From Cannabis sativa (taxonomy: Eukaryota; Streptophyta; Magnoliopsida; Rosales; Cannabaceae): a stretch of DNA of 64,000 nt. Both the position numbers and the translations under genes were made by a program. Below are positions 1 to 11,578 of the stretch, piece after piece. The stretch lies in NCBI RefSeq assembly GCF_029168945.1, contig NC_083608.1, forward strand, positions 18,494,136-18,558,135, in the 5' to 3' direction. The notes below the pieces were generated by a model. The model saw only the letters and a program-made list of their open reading frames with translations. It made no database searches and was not told where the DNA came from. The stretch's first letter is position 1, and each line of letters starts with the position of its first letter.

Positions 1-3000
1 TAGAAATTAAAAATGGTTTAACACAAAATCAATTCAGAAATTATAAGCACATAGCAAGTAGGAATGATATGAGAAAATACTTAAAAAAAAATTCAATCCT
101 AAATAATTTCCAAGGTTTTCAACAAACTGATATCAGTGTCCCGTTTAGGCGAGAGTCAAAGCAACCATCCATTGAATAGAGTTGTCAGCTCATCTAAAAC
201 GTTAAACATTCTAGCAACCTTTTATTCGATCAAGATCAGAATCCAGCGTTGTCCCGTTTAGGCGAGAGTCAAGGCTATTCTATCTCATGAGCTTCTACCA
301 TTGTTTCGCAATTTGCAAGTCAAATATGGTCGCCACCATTAGGGTGATCTATACCATATAAAACACTTACAAACCACTTATCATGCGAGATTAAACGGTG
401 CGAAATTGCTAATGAACGTTCCTCCATTAGGGAGGATTACTCACTAAAACAAACGCGGTGTAAAATCCACAATGGAGATCGAATATCTAAGTAATAATAA
501 AGCTCATTGTTTAAAATGTATTTTTTTTATTATTCTAATAAATAAATCTCATTAAATTCTATTTAAGAATTAAAATTCAAAAATAAGAATTTATAATAAT
601 ATTTATAAAATTATACTTAGATGGTGATTGAAATAAAATTAATTATTTCCATCTTAGTAATAATCTTAAATATAAATATTAAGGAAATTAATTAAGTTGA
701 ATTAACTAAATAATTAGCAACTTAAAAATTTCCTTTGAGAATATATTTATTGGGTTCGAAAATATAAAGTATATAAAATATACAATTTTCGAAAAATAAT
801 AAAAAATAGAAAAGAAATACTTCAAGCAAAAATATCACCTATCTAGATATTCTTTTGACTAGTTAATTCAATTTCTAATAATATATATATTTTTTAAATT
901 CATTTATTTTAAATTAATCAATTAAATGAAAAAATCATTGGTTGAAGTTGGTCCAAAAATTAATTAAAATAAATAATTAATTTACAACTCAATCTATTTT
1001 TCAAAATAAAAAATTCAAAAATATTGCATAAATAAAATGCAAATTTCGAAATTGATTAATAAAATAAAGAAAAATGTATATATTGAAAATTATTTAAATT
1101 TAAGTTGAAAAATTAAATTTCAACCTAAAAATAATTTTCTATTTAATTAAGTGTCATGAAAAATCTATAAATATTTAAGTATCATGATGAAAATCAACTT
1201 TAGATATTTAGATTTTTCAAGTTAATTAAATGTATTAAATTCAATAAATAATAATTAAGTATAGAGAAAGCTTAATTATTAATTTCTATTTAATACTAGG
1301 AAAAATATACTTAATAAAATTGTACCAAAATTAATTATTTAAATAATTAATTTCACAAAGTATAATTTTCCTATTTAAATATTAGAAATAATAAGTAGTC
1401 TAGAAATTACTATCTAGAAAATATCTTATTTGACTAAGTATCTTTTCAAAATTTGAAAAATATCTAATTTAAGTTATATAGAAAAAATCTAAAACTTAAA
1501 TAATTTCAAATCTAGATTTAATTAAATATCACAAATTAAGTTGTAACCACTTAATTTGAAGATATCTTTTTAAAGTTAATATTTGAAAAGATATTAACCA
1601 AAAAAAATATCTAAGATATTCCATTTCAAGTTAATATTTGAAAAGATATTAACTTAAAAAATATCTTAAGAATCTTTAATAACTAATGCCTAAGATTCCT
1701 CAACTTGATTTAAAATTTAAATCAAATATTCAAATTTAAGTTAGATAAGAAAAATCAGTTGTTACAACTAATTTATAACTTAAATAGGAATATTTAATTA
1801 AATAAGCTCCAGAAAGAATCTAGTTAGTTAAAATTCTATATTTAATTAAATACAAGAAAAATACAAATAGTTTGTCTAGAATTAATATCTAAAACTAAAA
1901 GTGTTTTTCTTAAAATTAACTTTAAAATATTAAAATGAAAAAAAAAAATTTCATATATTTTAAAAGTTAATTATGTTGCTAATTCAATTTTATTAGGTCA
2001 AACTAATATAATTAACCTAGTACAGTTATTTAAATCAGGCAAATGGGCCTTCACAATTGGGGTAGTTCATGTGAGGGGGTGTTGGGTTCAGTATGTCGTA
2101 CCCACTTCTATGGCTCCCAACTCTCACACAAGGCCCAAAAGAGAGGAATTTAACCTTAAAATGAATAACTGTTATTAATTGAATAGGTCCAAAAACTAAA
2201 TGGACCTAAATAAAATCTATCATGGTGTGACATTTTATTTAGCAACAACCTATATGCATCTATATAATAAAATAAACATATAGGCTCACACAGGCACACT
2301 TTGGATGGATCCTATCATGTTGCTAGGTCATACACAGATGAAAGAAGATTGTAAAATTTACCTGTTACAAATTATTAACTTGACCAAGGGAGCCATCAGA
2401 TCATTAGATCTGGCAAAAGGTAACCATGACTATTTGCAATCAAGTAATAATAGGTTTTAAAAAACTTACATACAAGTTAAAACCACATACTCCTGCAACA
2501 AGGTTAGCTGGATAGTTGGAAGTAGGATTTATTTAATTTTAAATAAATAATTTCGAAAAAATAAATAATTAAATAAATATTTTAATTAATTTCGAAAAAA
2601 AATAAAAATAAAAAAAAATTTAATTAATTTTCGAAAAGAAAAAATAAATTAAATTTCGAAATTATTTTAAAATAAATAGTTAAAATTAAACCTACATTTT
2701 GAAAAATTAGGTTTCAACCAACCTAAATATCATTTCAAAATTTGCTAACTACTTTTAAAAATTAAATGTTATTTTAAAAATAAAAATTAAATAAAAAATA
2801 GAAAAGATAAATGAAATATCTTTTCAGATTTTTAAATTTAATTTAAATAAATAAAATAACAAAATTTAAAAGTTAGCAAAATATCTTATATCTATTTAAA
2901 ATTACATGATTATAAATATCTTATTTTAAATTTAAATAAGGTCAAAATATCTAAAAAGATTTAATTAAAAAATCTTAAAAGATAAGATATTATTTAAAAA

Positions 3001-3641
3001 AAAATCTTAAAAGATAAGATATTTTAAAATATCTTAAAAGATATTATAAATATCTTATAAAATCTGACCTTAAATTTAAAAAAAATATAATCAAATTTAA
3101 AAATAAGATAGATTTTTAAGCAAAAAGATAAATACTAATTCTATTCAAATTTCAAATTACACTAATATCTTGAATTAAATTAAAAAAAATTAAATTAATT
3201 CAAAATGATAATTAGAATTGAATTAGGAATAGTAATAGTATATATACAAAACCATACAAAAATTGGAAGCTAATTCCATGAAAAGGTATGAAAAATTGAA
3301 GAAAAAAGGAAAAAATCGAAACTGTACGGACAGTTCTGCGATCGCAGGAAACTATCAGCACAGCCCCGATTTTGTCAAATCTTCAAAAAATCATAACTAA
3401 TTCAAATAAAATCCAAATTAAGTTCTGTAAAAGGCTAACTTGCTTAATTTTTTCCATACTATCCAATAAAAATAATTCCAGAAACGAAATCACAATTATT
3501 TTTCACGAAAAATTCACAAACATCAATCAATCATCAAATAACACTCAATACAACATGATACCATCCAAAGAACATACAAACAATCGTTTTAAAGTCCAAA
3601 TTTCATGTAAGTAAATCAAATACCATGGCTCTGATACCAGT
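1..3641 (-). mobile_element. 5' leader of copia element 1 (runs off the left edge)
   Basis: This is non-coding internal sequence directly downstream (on the minus strand) of LTR A and its primer-binding site. Two islands match the leader of the neighbouring element 2. Positions about 110-480 match 9,176-9,550, and about 1,970-2,520 match 10,120-10,690. The AT-rich sequence between the islands has diverged much more. A GC-richer patch at 3,318-3,368 sits where element 2 has one at 11,280-11,360. The island at 110-480 carries a 22-bp direct repeat (138-159 and 251-272, core cccgtttaggcgagagtc). Gag and pol of this copy would lie left of the window. Short open frames such as 3,372-3,614 look like chance. 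Confidence 0.8.
3623..3639 (-). promoter_or_regulatory. Primer-binding site of element 1 (initiator tRNA-Met type)
   Basis: Read on the minus strand the site is TGGTATCAGAGCCATGG, two bases inside the LTR A boundary. TGGTATCAGAGC is the usual plant copia primer site complementary to the 3' end of initiator tRNA-Met. It shows that LTR A is a 5' LTR and that its internal region runs towards position 1. Confidence 0.9.
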
Positions 3642-5551
3642 TGTTGGGAATTATTTTACCAGGATCTTAGATCTACTCACAAGTATGTTTATTAACATCC
3701 TAAATATGAACTTTCTAAAACGATAAATTAAACACATATAAAGTTAAGAAAACCTTACATTGATGCAGCGGAATAAATGTCTCCTTCCACTCAGATCTCT
3801 AACCCTTGATTCCTTTCTGTAGCAGAGTATAATCAAGATCTGAGCCCGAATGTCCTTCTTCTTCAAGCTTTGATCCTTCACAGTCTTCCAATCTATGATT
3901 GAGTTACTGCTTGCTGTGTGTGGGCACTTACTCATTCACTAGGGTCACGAAAAAGATGAAGGGAAAAGAGAGAGAGGTATTTCGGCCAAGGTAGAGAGTG
4001 AGGAAGGCTCAGTTTTTCTGAAGAGAGAAATTTCTGTCAGAAAGCTAATGAAAGCATGTTATGAGAGAGAGCCATCACTTTCTATTTATAGGCAACTACT
4101 AGGTCTAGGTTTAGAATTATTTGGCATTAAAATAATGAAAATAATAATTTGAAAAATCATCATTAAGTGGCCGGCCATATGGTGTTAATGGGCCTCACTT
4201 AATTTTGCAATTTTATCAAATTTTATCTCTATTTTCTCAAAAACGACAATTTTCCAATTCTAACCTTTTAAATGCCAAAACTAATTATTTAATAACTAAA
4301 ATAGATTATTAAATAATATTGTCATTTAATTTAATTATTAATTAGACATATAAAGTCTATTAATAAATAAATAAACCTAGAAAACTCTTTTCCTTACAAT
4401 TTCACCTCGCTAGTTGAAAATTCATAAAATTAGACATAGTCTAACTTTAGAATTATAATTGATCAATCACGAATCAATTAATGAGTCTTACAAGCAGAAT
4501 GTTCTCAACTAGAATGGGGACCATGGATCTATATGCTGAGCTTCCAATAAGTGAACCAAATTTACCAAGTAAATTCCTACTTATTAATTCTTCGTTGAAT
4601 CCACTCTTAGAACTTAGAATTGCACTCTCAGACTTATATAGAGCATATTGTATGTTTCACGATACCAATATACTATCTCATTTAACCATTGTTATAATCT
4701 TATTGTGATTTAAAGATCCTCTATATAGATGATTTACATCGAGATGGGATTTCTTTACCGTTCTCACCCCTCAATGTATTTTTCCCCTTAAAACACTTAG
4801 CTACCTGTAAATGGTGTTTAGTGATCTAATAATTAGTCAGTTAAACAAGAGCTCATCCATTTACTTCTATTTGCTAAGCTCGAAGGGAATCATCACTTAA
4901 CTTCTATACACCAGTAGAAGCTATAGATTCCATATTTATGTTCAGCACTCCCACTCAATCATACTATCATGTTCCCAAAATATACGTATCACCCTGACCC
5001 AAAAGTAGGCTTAACTAATAAATCAAAGAACATGAATAGCACTCCTGAGTTGAGCCCAAGCATATCAGGATTTAGATTCTTTTTAATCTTAAGATCAACT
5101 ACTGATATTGACTTGGAAAGATATGTATAACGGTAAGTTTGTAATATCTTAACTTAGTTGCAATATCGGTCCAGTCCAATGTATACTCCATACATTCGAA
5201 ACTAGTATACTTTACTAATGTCCTGGAAAGAACATAACACTTACTCCAAGTGTAAGTACACATCATCGCTGATTATCACATTAGTGTAAATCCAATAACA
5301 CTGATGAAACAGGGACCAAAACTTTTGATTCATATGATCACAATCACATTCCACTGTGTTGACGATACTGTAATTGTGAATAAACATATGATCTGGATTT
5401 AACTGATTTTGTGTGTATGAATGTCATAAACATATTTATCATATTAAACCATTAGCATGTAAAATTCATGCAAACATCAATCACTTCAAATTTCTTATAT
5501 TGATAACTAATCAGATTGTAAAGGGTTTTATTTAGGGCACAAAACCCAACA
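3642..5551 (-). repeat. LTR A: 1.91-kb 5' LTR of copia element 1
   Basis: On the plus strand it begins tgttggg and ends cccaaca, the reverse-complemented TG...CA ends of an LTR. It aligns along its length with LTR B (11,579), partial LTR C (13,628) and the solo LTRs at 41,172 and 60,351. A TATA-like motif (ctataaatag on minus, about 4,081-4,090) is shared by all of them and probably marks the LTR promoter. The base-level boundary is confirmed by the primer-binding site on the low side and by the 5-bp target copy attct (5,552-5,556) on the high side. Beyond that target lies the RNase H coding sequence of element 2, so element 1 inserted into element 2. Confidence 0.92.
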
Positions 5552-6911
5552 ATTCTCTGATAATATGATACTTTCTTTCTATGTGCTTACTTCTCTTGTG
5601 GCTCCGAGGTTCCTTACTGTTGGCTATAGCTCCAGTGTTATCACAAAGCAGGACTAGAGGCCTTTCCATTCTAGGAACTACACCAAGACTGGTGAAGAAC
5701 TTCCTAAGCCAGACAACCTCTTTAGTCCGCTTCGCAGCCTATGTATTCCCGCCTCCATGGTAGAATCCGAAATCGCAGTTTGTTTAGCACTTCTCCAAAC
5801 CACTGCTCCACCCCCAAGAGTAAACACCATCCCAGATGTAGATTTCCTGTCTTCAAGACATCCCTGGAAATCTGAGTCTGTATAGCCTAAGGGATTCAAA
5901 GCACCACCATTGTAGACTAATACATAATCTCTTGTACTCTTTAAGTATTTCAAAATATACTTAACCGCGTTCCAATGTACCCTTCCTGGATTTGACTGAT
6001 ACCTGCTCACGATTCCAACTGCATAGCAGATGTCAGGTCTAGTGCATAGCATAGCATACATCAGACTCCCAATTGCGAAGCATAAGGAATTTTTGCCATG
6101 TCTTCTATCTGCGAGGATCGCAGGACACTGTTCCTTAGATAGACGGATACCATGTCTAGAGGGCATGTTTGCCCCTTTGGTATTGGTCATGGAAAATCTC
6201 TCAAGAACTTTGTCAATGTAAGTTGTTTGAGAGAGAGCAAGGGATCTGTTCTTCCGGTTTCTGACAATCTGAATACCAAGAACATAGGCTGCCTCACCCA
6301 AATCTTTCATGTCGAATTGAGTGTCAAGCCATTCTTTGATGTGAGTCATTTTCTTCACATTGTTTCCAATGATCAAAATGTCATCAACATAAAGGACCAG
6401 GAATACTACTACTTGGTTTTCCTTGAGTTGGTAAACACAAGGTTCATCTTCATTCTGATGAAAGTCGTAGGTCTTGATGATCTCATCAAACCTTTTGTTC
6501 CATGAGCGAGAAGCTTGCTTAAGCCCATATATGGACCTATTTAATTTGCAAACTTTATTCTCCCCGCCTGTGAAGAACATAACCTTCTGGTTGCTCCATA
6601 TAGATGGTTTCTTCAAGAAGCCCATTAAGAAAGGCTGTCTTGACATCCATTTGCCAGATTTCATAATCTAAAGCGGCAGCTATGGAGAGAAGAATTCGGA
6701 TGGTTTTGAGCATGGCAACAAGACTAAAAGTTTCCTCATAGTCCACACCTTCTCTTTGGGTATAACCCTTGGCGACCAGTCTAGCTTTGAAAGTTTCGAC
6801 TTCGCCTCCAGCACCTCTTTTCTTCTTGTAGACCCATTTACATCCAATTGGACGAAAATCTTCAGGTGGTTCTACATATTCCCGTACTTTGTTCTTTTTC
6901 ATGGAATCCAT
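5552..6911 (-). pseudogene. Copia element 2: reverse transcriptase and RNase H (broken)
   Basis: This is the C-terminal half of a Ty1/copia polyprotein on minus. The reverse transcriptase has the motifs QMDVKTAFLNG, SIYGLKQASRSWN and the YVDDILI catalytic box. The RNase H region follows with GYTDSDFQGC, an SAKQTAIS stretch and LLCDNTGAIA. The reading frame is broken near 6,600 (two overlapping frames) and again near 5,740. The RNase H coding is cut at 5,552, where LTR A is inserted, inside the codons for HIIRE. The matching downstream piece lies at 13,460-13,627, not directly beyond LTR A within the window. The product would copy retroelement RNA into DNA in virus-like particles; this copy cannot make it. 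Confidence 0.92.
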
Positions 6912-7575
6912 TTCGAATCCATACCGCCGACCATCGCTTCCGTTGAGGACTTGCCATTGCCTGTTTATAGGTCAATGGGTCGTCATCAATACCGTCACCA
7001 ACGACCATATTGATTTCACCATCCAAGCCATAACGAGATGGTTTCGTTGAAACCCTCCCACTACGACGAGGAGCGGTGACTTTCTGAACAGGAGCTTTAG
7101 TAGTAGTTTTCTCAGTTGCTACAACTGAGGGAGTGGGATGTTCTTCTTCTTGAGTAGAAGAAGATGGTACATTTGAAGGAACAATATCTGTGAGCATTTC
7201 CTCTAATACAATTTCACTTTTCGGTTTGTTGTCTTTCATATAGTTCTCTTCAAGGAAAGTAGCATTTGTAGAGACAAACACTTTGTTATCCTTGTGACTA
7301 TAGAATAGTCCACCCCTAGTCTCTTTAGAATTTCCGACAAACATGCAAACTTCAGTTCGCGATTCCAGTTTGCTTTCTTTCTTTCTTAAGACGTGAGCAG
7401 GGCACCCCCAAATCCTATAATGGGTCAAACTAGGTGTGCGACCATTCCATAGTTCGACGGGTGTCTTAGGGACTGCTTTAGATGGAACAACATTTAAAAT
7501 GTCGTTTGCCATTTGAATAGCATATCCCCAGAAGGACGTAGACAGAGTTGAGTAACTCAGCATAGACCTAACCAT
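6862..7575 (-). pseudogene. Copia element 2: integrase C-terminus and linker (broken)
   Basis: The minus-strand frame continues the integrase. It reads SMLSYSTLSTSFWGYA, then the typical copia block WNGRTPSLTHYRIWGCPAHV and MFVGNSKETRGGLFY. A low-complexity linker rich in Ser, Thr and Pro follows (about residues 130-180). The frame ends in a frameshift near 6,880 before the reverse transcriptase. Against the upstream frame (ending 7,578) there is also a frameshift near 7,590-7,620. The family normally has one continuous gag-pol frame, so this copy is a pseudogene. Confidence 0.9.
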
Positions 7576-7577
7576 TT

Positions 7578-9128
7578 CTAAGAGAGTGCGATTTCTTCTT
7601 TACGCAACTCCATTCGCCGTGGAGTGCTAGGGGCAGTATATTGGGATTCAATTCCAAGTTCAATTAAATGATCTTTGAACTGCATATCCATATATTCTCC
7701 ACCCCTATCAGTTCGCAAGATCTTTAATGTTTTACCTAATTGGTTTTGAGCCAAAGCATGAAATTCCTGAAACTTTTCAAACGTTTCAGATTTCTTTTGC
7801 ATTAGGTAAAGAAAACTATATCTAGAGAAATCGTCAATGAAAGTGACGAAATAATCATAACCTCCTCTGGCTTTTACATTCAGCGGTCCGCAAACATCTG
7901 AATGTACTAACCCTAGGGGTTCTTTAGCACGCTCTCCCTTTGCAGAGAAAGAACGTTTGGTCATTTTACCTTCTAGGCAAGACTCGCAGACTGGTAGCTC
8001 TCCTAAGACGACATTTTTCAATGGACCGTCTTTGGTTAGCCTATTGAGTCTATCAAAGCCTATATGACCTAAACGTAAATGACATAGATAAGTTTGATCA
8101 TCATTATCAATCTCTTTTCTCTTAATGCTTCTAGGTCTAGCTATATTTAAAAGTTCAGTATTTAGTGAGATTTGAGTATCAGGTCTTAAAACATAAAGCC
8201 CTCGTTCCATGTTTGCAACACATATATGAAATCCATTACGAGAAATTGAACAATTTGAACTCGAAAAATTCAATATATAAAATTGTGTCTGTAAACATGA
8301 AACACTAATCAAGTTTCTACTAAAATTAGGAATATATAAAACATTCTCTAAAAGTAAAAACTTCTTAGAATTAAACTTGATTCGAAATTTTGTTCCTCTT
8401 GCTTTAACCGATACCAACTCGCCATTTCCAACTTTAAGCTTTAACTCATCCGGGTGAAGATTCTCCCAAGTTTCAAGCGTTCGTAATGAAGAACATACAT
8501 GGTTAGTAGATCCAGAATCAACAATCCAGGAGGATTTTTCGTTCTCTAAAACACATGATTCAAATACAAAAGCATCACCTTCGTTTGAATTGTCTAGAAG
8601 CCTGGGACATTGTTCTTCTTTATGTCCCTTTCCATTACAATTCGCACATAGAACATGATGTCTGACATTTTTACTTGAAGAAGCAGCTTTGTTGGAGCCC
8701 TCATGCTTAATCTTCTTCCTCTGATTAGAACTTGCAATGCTAGCAGGTCTCATTGCAATCAGATCCCGCGCATGGGCCCTCAACTCAGACTCGAGTTTGT
8801 CCATGTCGGAGGAGTTAGGATTGTTCAATAAGTAATATAGAACAAAACTATTATACTCCTGAGGAAGACTATAAAGTATGAGTTTCACCCATTGTTCCTT
8901 TGATAAATCAATTCCTAGTAGATTTGCCTTTTGGAATTTCAGATTCATCAACAATAGGTGCGAGTTAATGCAACTACCAGGATGCATTTTCACACTATTG
9001 AGTTCTTTTGCAAAGATACTAACTAGGAGTGGATCGGGATGAGGGTTATTCATTTTGGCACTACAACATATCAATAAACAGAAGTAAGGTTTTGGTTCTA
9101 TAAATTCATACACAGGTTCAGAAAACAA
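7578..9128 (-). pseudogene. Copia element 2: gag C-terminus, protease, integrase catalytic core
   Basis: A 516-residue open stretch on minus. In order it holds a gag-like region (residues about 40-135), a CCHC zinc knuckle of the form CANCNGKGHKEEQCP, and the aspartic protease motif WIVDSGSTNHVC. A GAG-pre-integrase block (LCHLRLGHIGFDRL with CESC) and the start of the integrase core (HSDVCGPL, TFIDDFSRY, RTDRGGEYMD) follow. The first 30 or so residues do not look like a gag start, and the usual N-terminal gag half is not recognisable upstream. The true start may therefore be lost, and the first Met should not be taken as the native one. The frame ends in a frameshift within the integrase core. 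Confidence 0.9.
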
Positions 9129-11578
9129 ACAATCACTTATGTTATAAAAATACTAAATCTAACATAGTTTTATTTTCCAAGGTTTCCAACGAACTGATAC
9201 AGTGTCCCGTTTAGGCGAGAGTCAAAGCATCATCCATTGAATAGAGTTGTCAATTCATCTAAAATGTCAAACATTCTAGCAACCTTTTATTCGATCAAGA
9301 TTGGATTTCAGCGTTGTCCCGTTTAGGCGAGAGTCAAGGCAATTCTATCTTATGAGCTTCTACCATTGTTTCGCATTCTTATAAGTCTTACATAGTCGCC
9401 ACCATTAGGGTGGTCATTAACCATATAAATAAACCTATAAGAATACTTATCTTTCGAGATTAAACGACGCTAACTTGCTAATGAACGTTCCTCCATTAGG
9501 GAGGATTACTCACTAAAACAATAGCTATGTAAAACCAACAATGGAGATCGAATTTCTCTTTGATTAAAGCTCATTATTTAAACATGTATTTTATCTAATC
9601 ATTTATATTCCATATCTCAATAATGAAATATTACAAATTAAAGTAAAAACTTTAATTAAATTTCAAAAATGGAATAATTTTGAAAAATATCTTATTTAAG
9701 TTGTTTAGAAAATCTAAATACCCAACTTAAAAATATTCCTCAAACAATGACTTAATTAAATATTACCAATTAAGTAGTAACCACTTAATTTAGAAGATAT
9801 TCCATTTTAAGTTCCCATATTTAGAAAAATATCAACTTAAAAAATATCTAAAGAATCTTAATAACCAATTTCCAAAATTCCTCAACTTAATTTATAATAG
9901 GAAATTCAAAAAAAATTCAAATCTAAGTTGATTTGATAGATTTAACTAAATCTCAACTTAAATAGGAATATTTAATGAAATTATAAAATTAAGATTCAGA
10001 AAGAATTTATATGGTTATAATTCCATATTTAATTAAAACAAGAAAAATACATATAGCTTTCTAGAATATGACTATTCAAACTATGTTTTTCTTAAATTAA
10101 TTTCAAGGAACAATGAAATTAATTATGTTGCTAATCAATCTTTTATTAGGTCAAACTAATATAATTAACCTAGCACAGTTATCCAAATCAGGCAAATGGG
10201 CCTTCACAATTGGGGTTGTTCATGTGAGGGGGAGTTGGGTCCAGTATGTCGCACCCACTTCTAAGGCTCCCAACTCTCACACAAGGCCCAAAAGAGAGGA
10301 ATTTAACCTTAAAATGAATAACTGTTATTAATTGAATAGGCTCACAACTAAATGAGCCTAAATAAAATCTATCAGTTATGATATTTTATTTAGCAACAAC
10401 CACCTATATGTATCTATAATAGAAATTAAACATATAGGGTCACACAGGCATACACATTTGGATGGATCCTATCATGTTGCTAAGTCATACACAGATGAAA
10501 GAAGTTTGTAAAAATTACCTGTTACAAATTATTTACTTGATCTATCGTCAATTGAACCTTTGGTTAAAACTAGATCATCTGATCTATTATCAAGTTAACC
10601 AAGGCAATTTAGATCAAGCAATAATAGGTTTTAGAAAACTTACAAACAATCTAAAACACATACTCCTGCAACAAGGTTAGATTTGGATAGTTGGATGTAG
10701 GATTTATTTAATTTTAATCATTTATTTTGAAAAATAAAATTAAAATTAAACCTACCATTTTGAAAAATTAGGTTTTGGGTAACCTAAATGTCATTTCAAA
10801 ATAAATTGCTAACTTTCCTTTTAAATTTCATGTTATTTAATAAATTAAAAAATAAAATAGAAAATGGTAAATACATACCCTTTTCTTGTTTTACAATTTA
10901 ATTTAATTAAAAAATAACAACATTTAAAAGTTAACAAAAATACCTTATTTCCTCTTTTAAAATTATCATGATTATTGTGATCTTATTTTAATTAAGGTCA
11001 AGTTACCAAAAAAAATTAATATCTGACCTTAAAAAAAATAAAATAATCAAATTTTAAAGGAAATAAGAAAAAGGTAAGCAAAACTTGATTTTTTCCTATT
11101 TTCAAAATCAAATTACACTAATATCTAAAATTAATTTTAAAAATTAAAATTAATTTATTTCTGATAATTAGATTTGAAATTTGAAAAACAAAAATCAATA
11201 TACAAAACTACACAAAAAATCGGAATTTAATTCCATGAAATAGCATGAAAAATCGAAAAAAAAAAAAGAAAATTGGATGAACTGTACGGATGGCATGCTG
11301 TGCATGGCCATCCGCGCGCGGATCTGGGTGCATGACCGAGAGATCACAGCGCAGGGAGGCTGCAAGCAGTAAAAAGGTAAATTGCTTAGAATTTTCCAAA
11401 CTATCCAACAAAAATAATTACAGAATGAAAACAGTAACCATTTTTCCCAGAATTCACAAACAACATTCAAACATCAATATGACACTCAAAGCAACATGAT
11501 ACCATCCAAAAAACAAGCAAATCGTTTTAAGTCCAAATTTCTTGCAAGCAAATCAATTACCATGGCTCTGGTGCCAGT
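9129..11578 (-). mobile_element. Copia element 2: long non-coding 5' leader
   Basis: About 2.45 kb separates the primer-binding site from the first recognisable gag codons, which is long for a plant copia element. Most of it is AT-rich, with three GC-richer islands: 9,176-9,550, 10,120-10,690 and 11,280-11,360. The first two recur in element 1 with much higher similarity than the sequence around them. The first has two copies of a 22-bp direct repeat (9,204-9,225 and 9,316-9,337). Open frames here (10,113-10,331; 10,462-10,680; 11,195-11,499) are short, and I give them no function. Confidence 0.8.
11560..11576 (-). promoter_or_regulatory. Primer-binding site of element 2
   Basis: On minus it reads TGGCACCAGAGCCATGG, two bases inside LTR B, equivalent to the site at 3,623. 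It differs at two positions from the initiator tRNA-Met consensus TGGTATCAGAGC, which fits mutation after insertion. Confidence 0.8.

Noticed and set aside
5581..7013. Several plus-strand frames across the element 2 pol region
   Set aside because: They are antisense to strong reverse transcriptase and integrase coding on minus and show no domain of their own.
9204..9337. Spaced direct repeats suggesting a CRISPR array
   Set aside because: Only two repeats, in a plant retroelement leader, with no further units.
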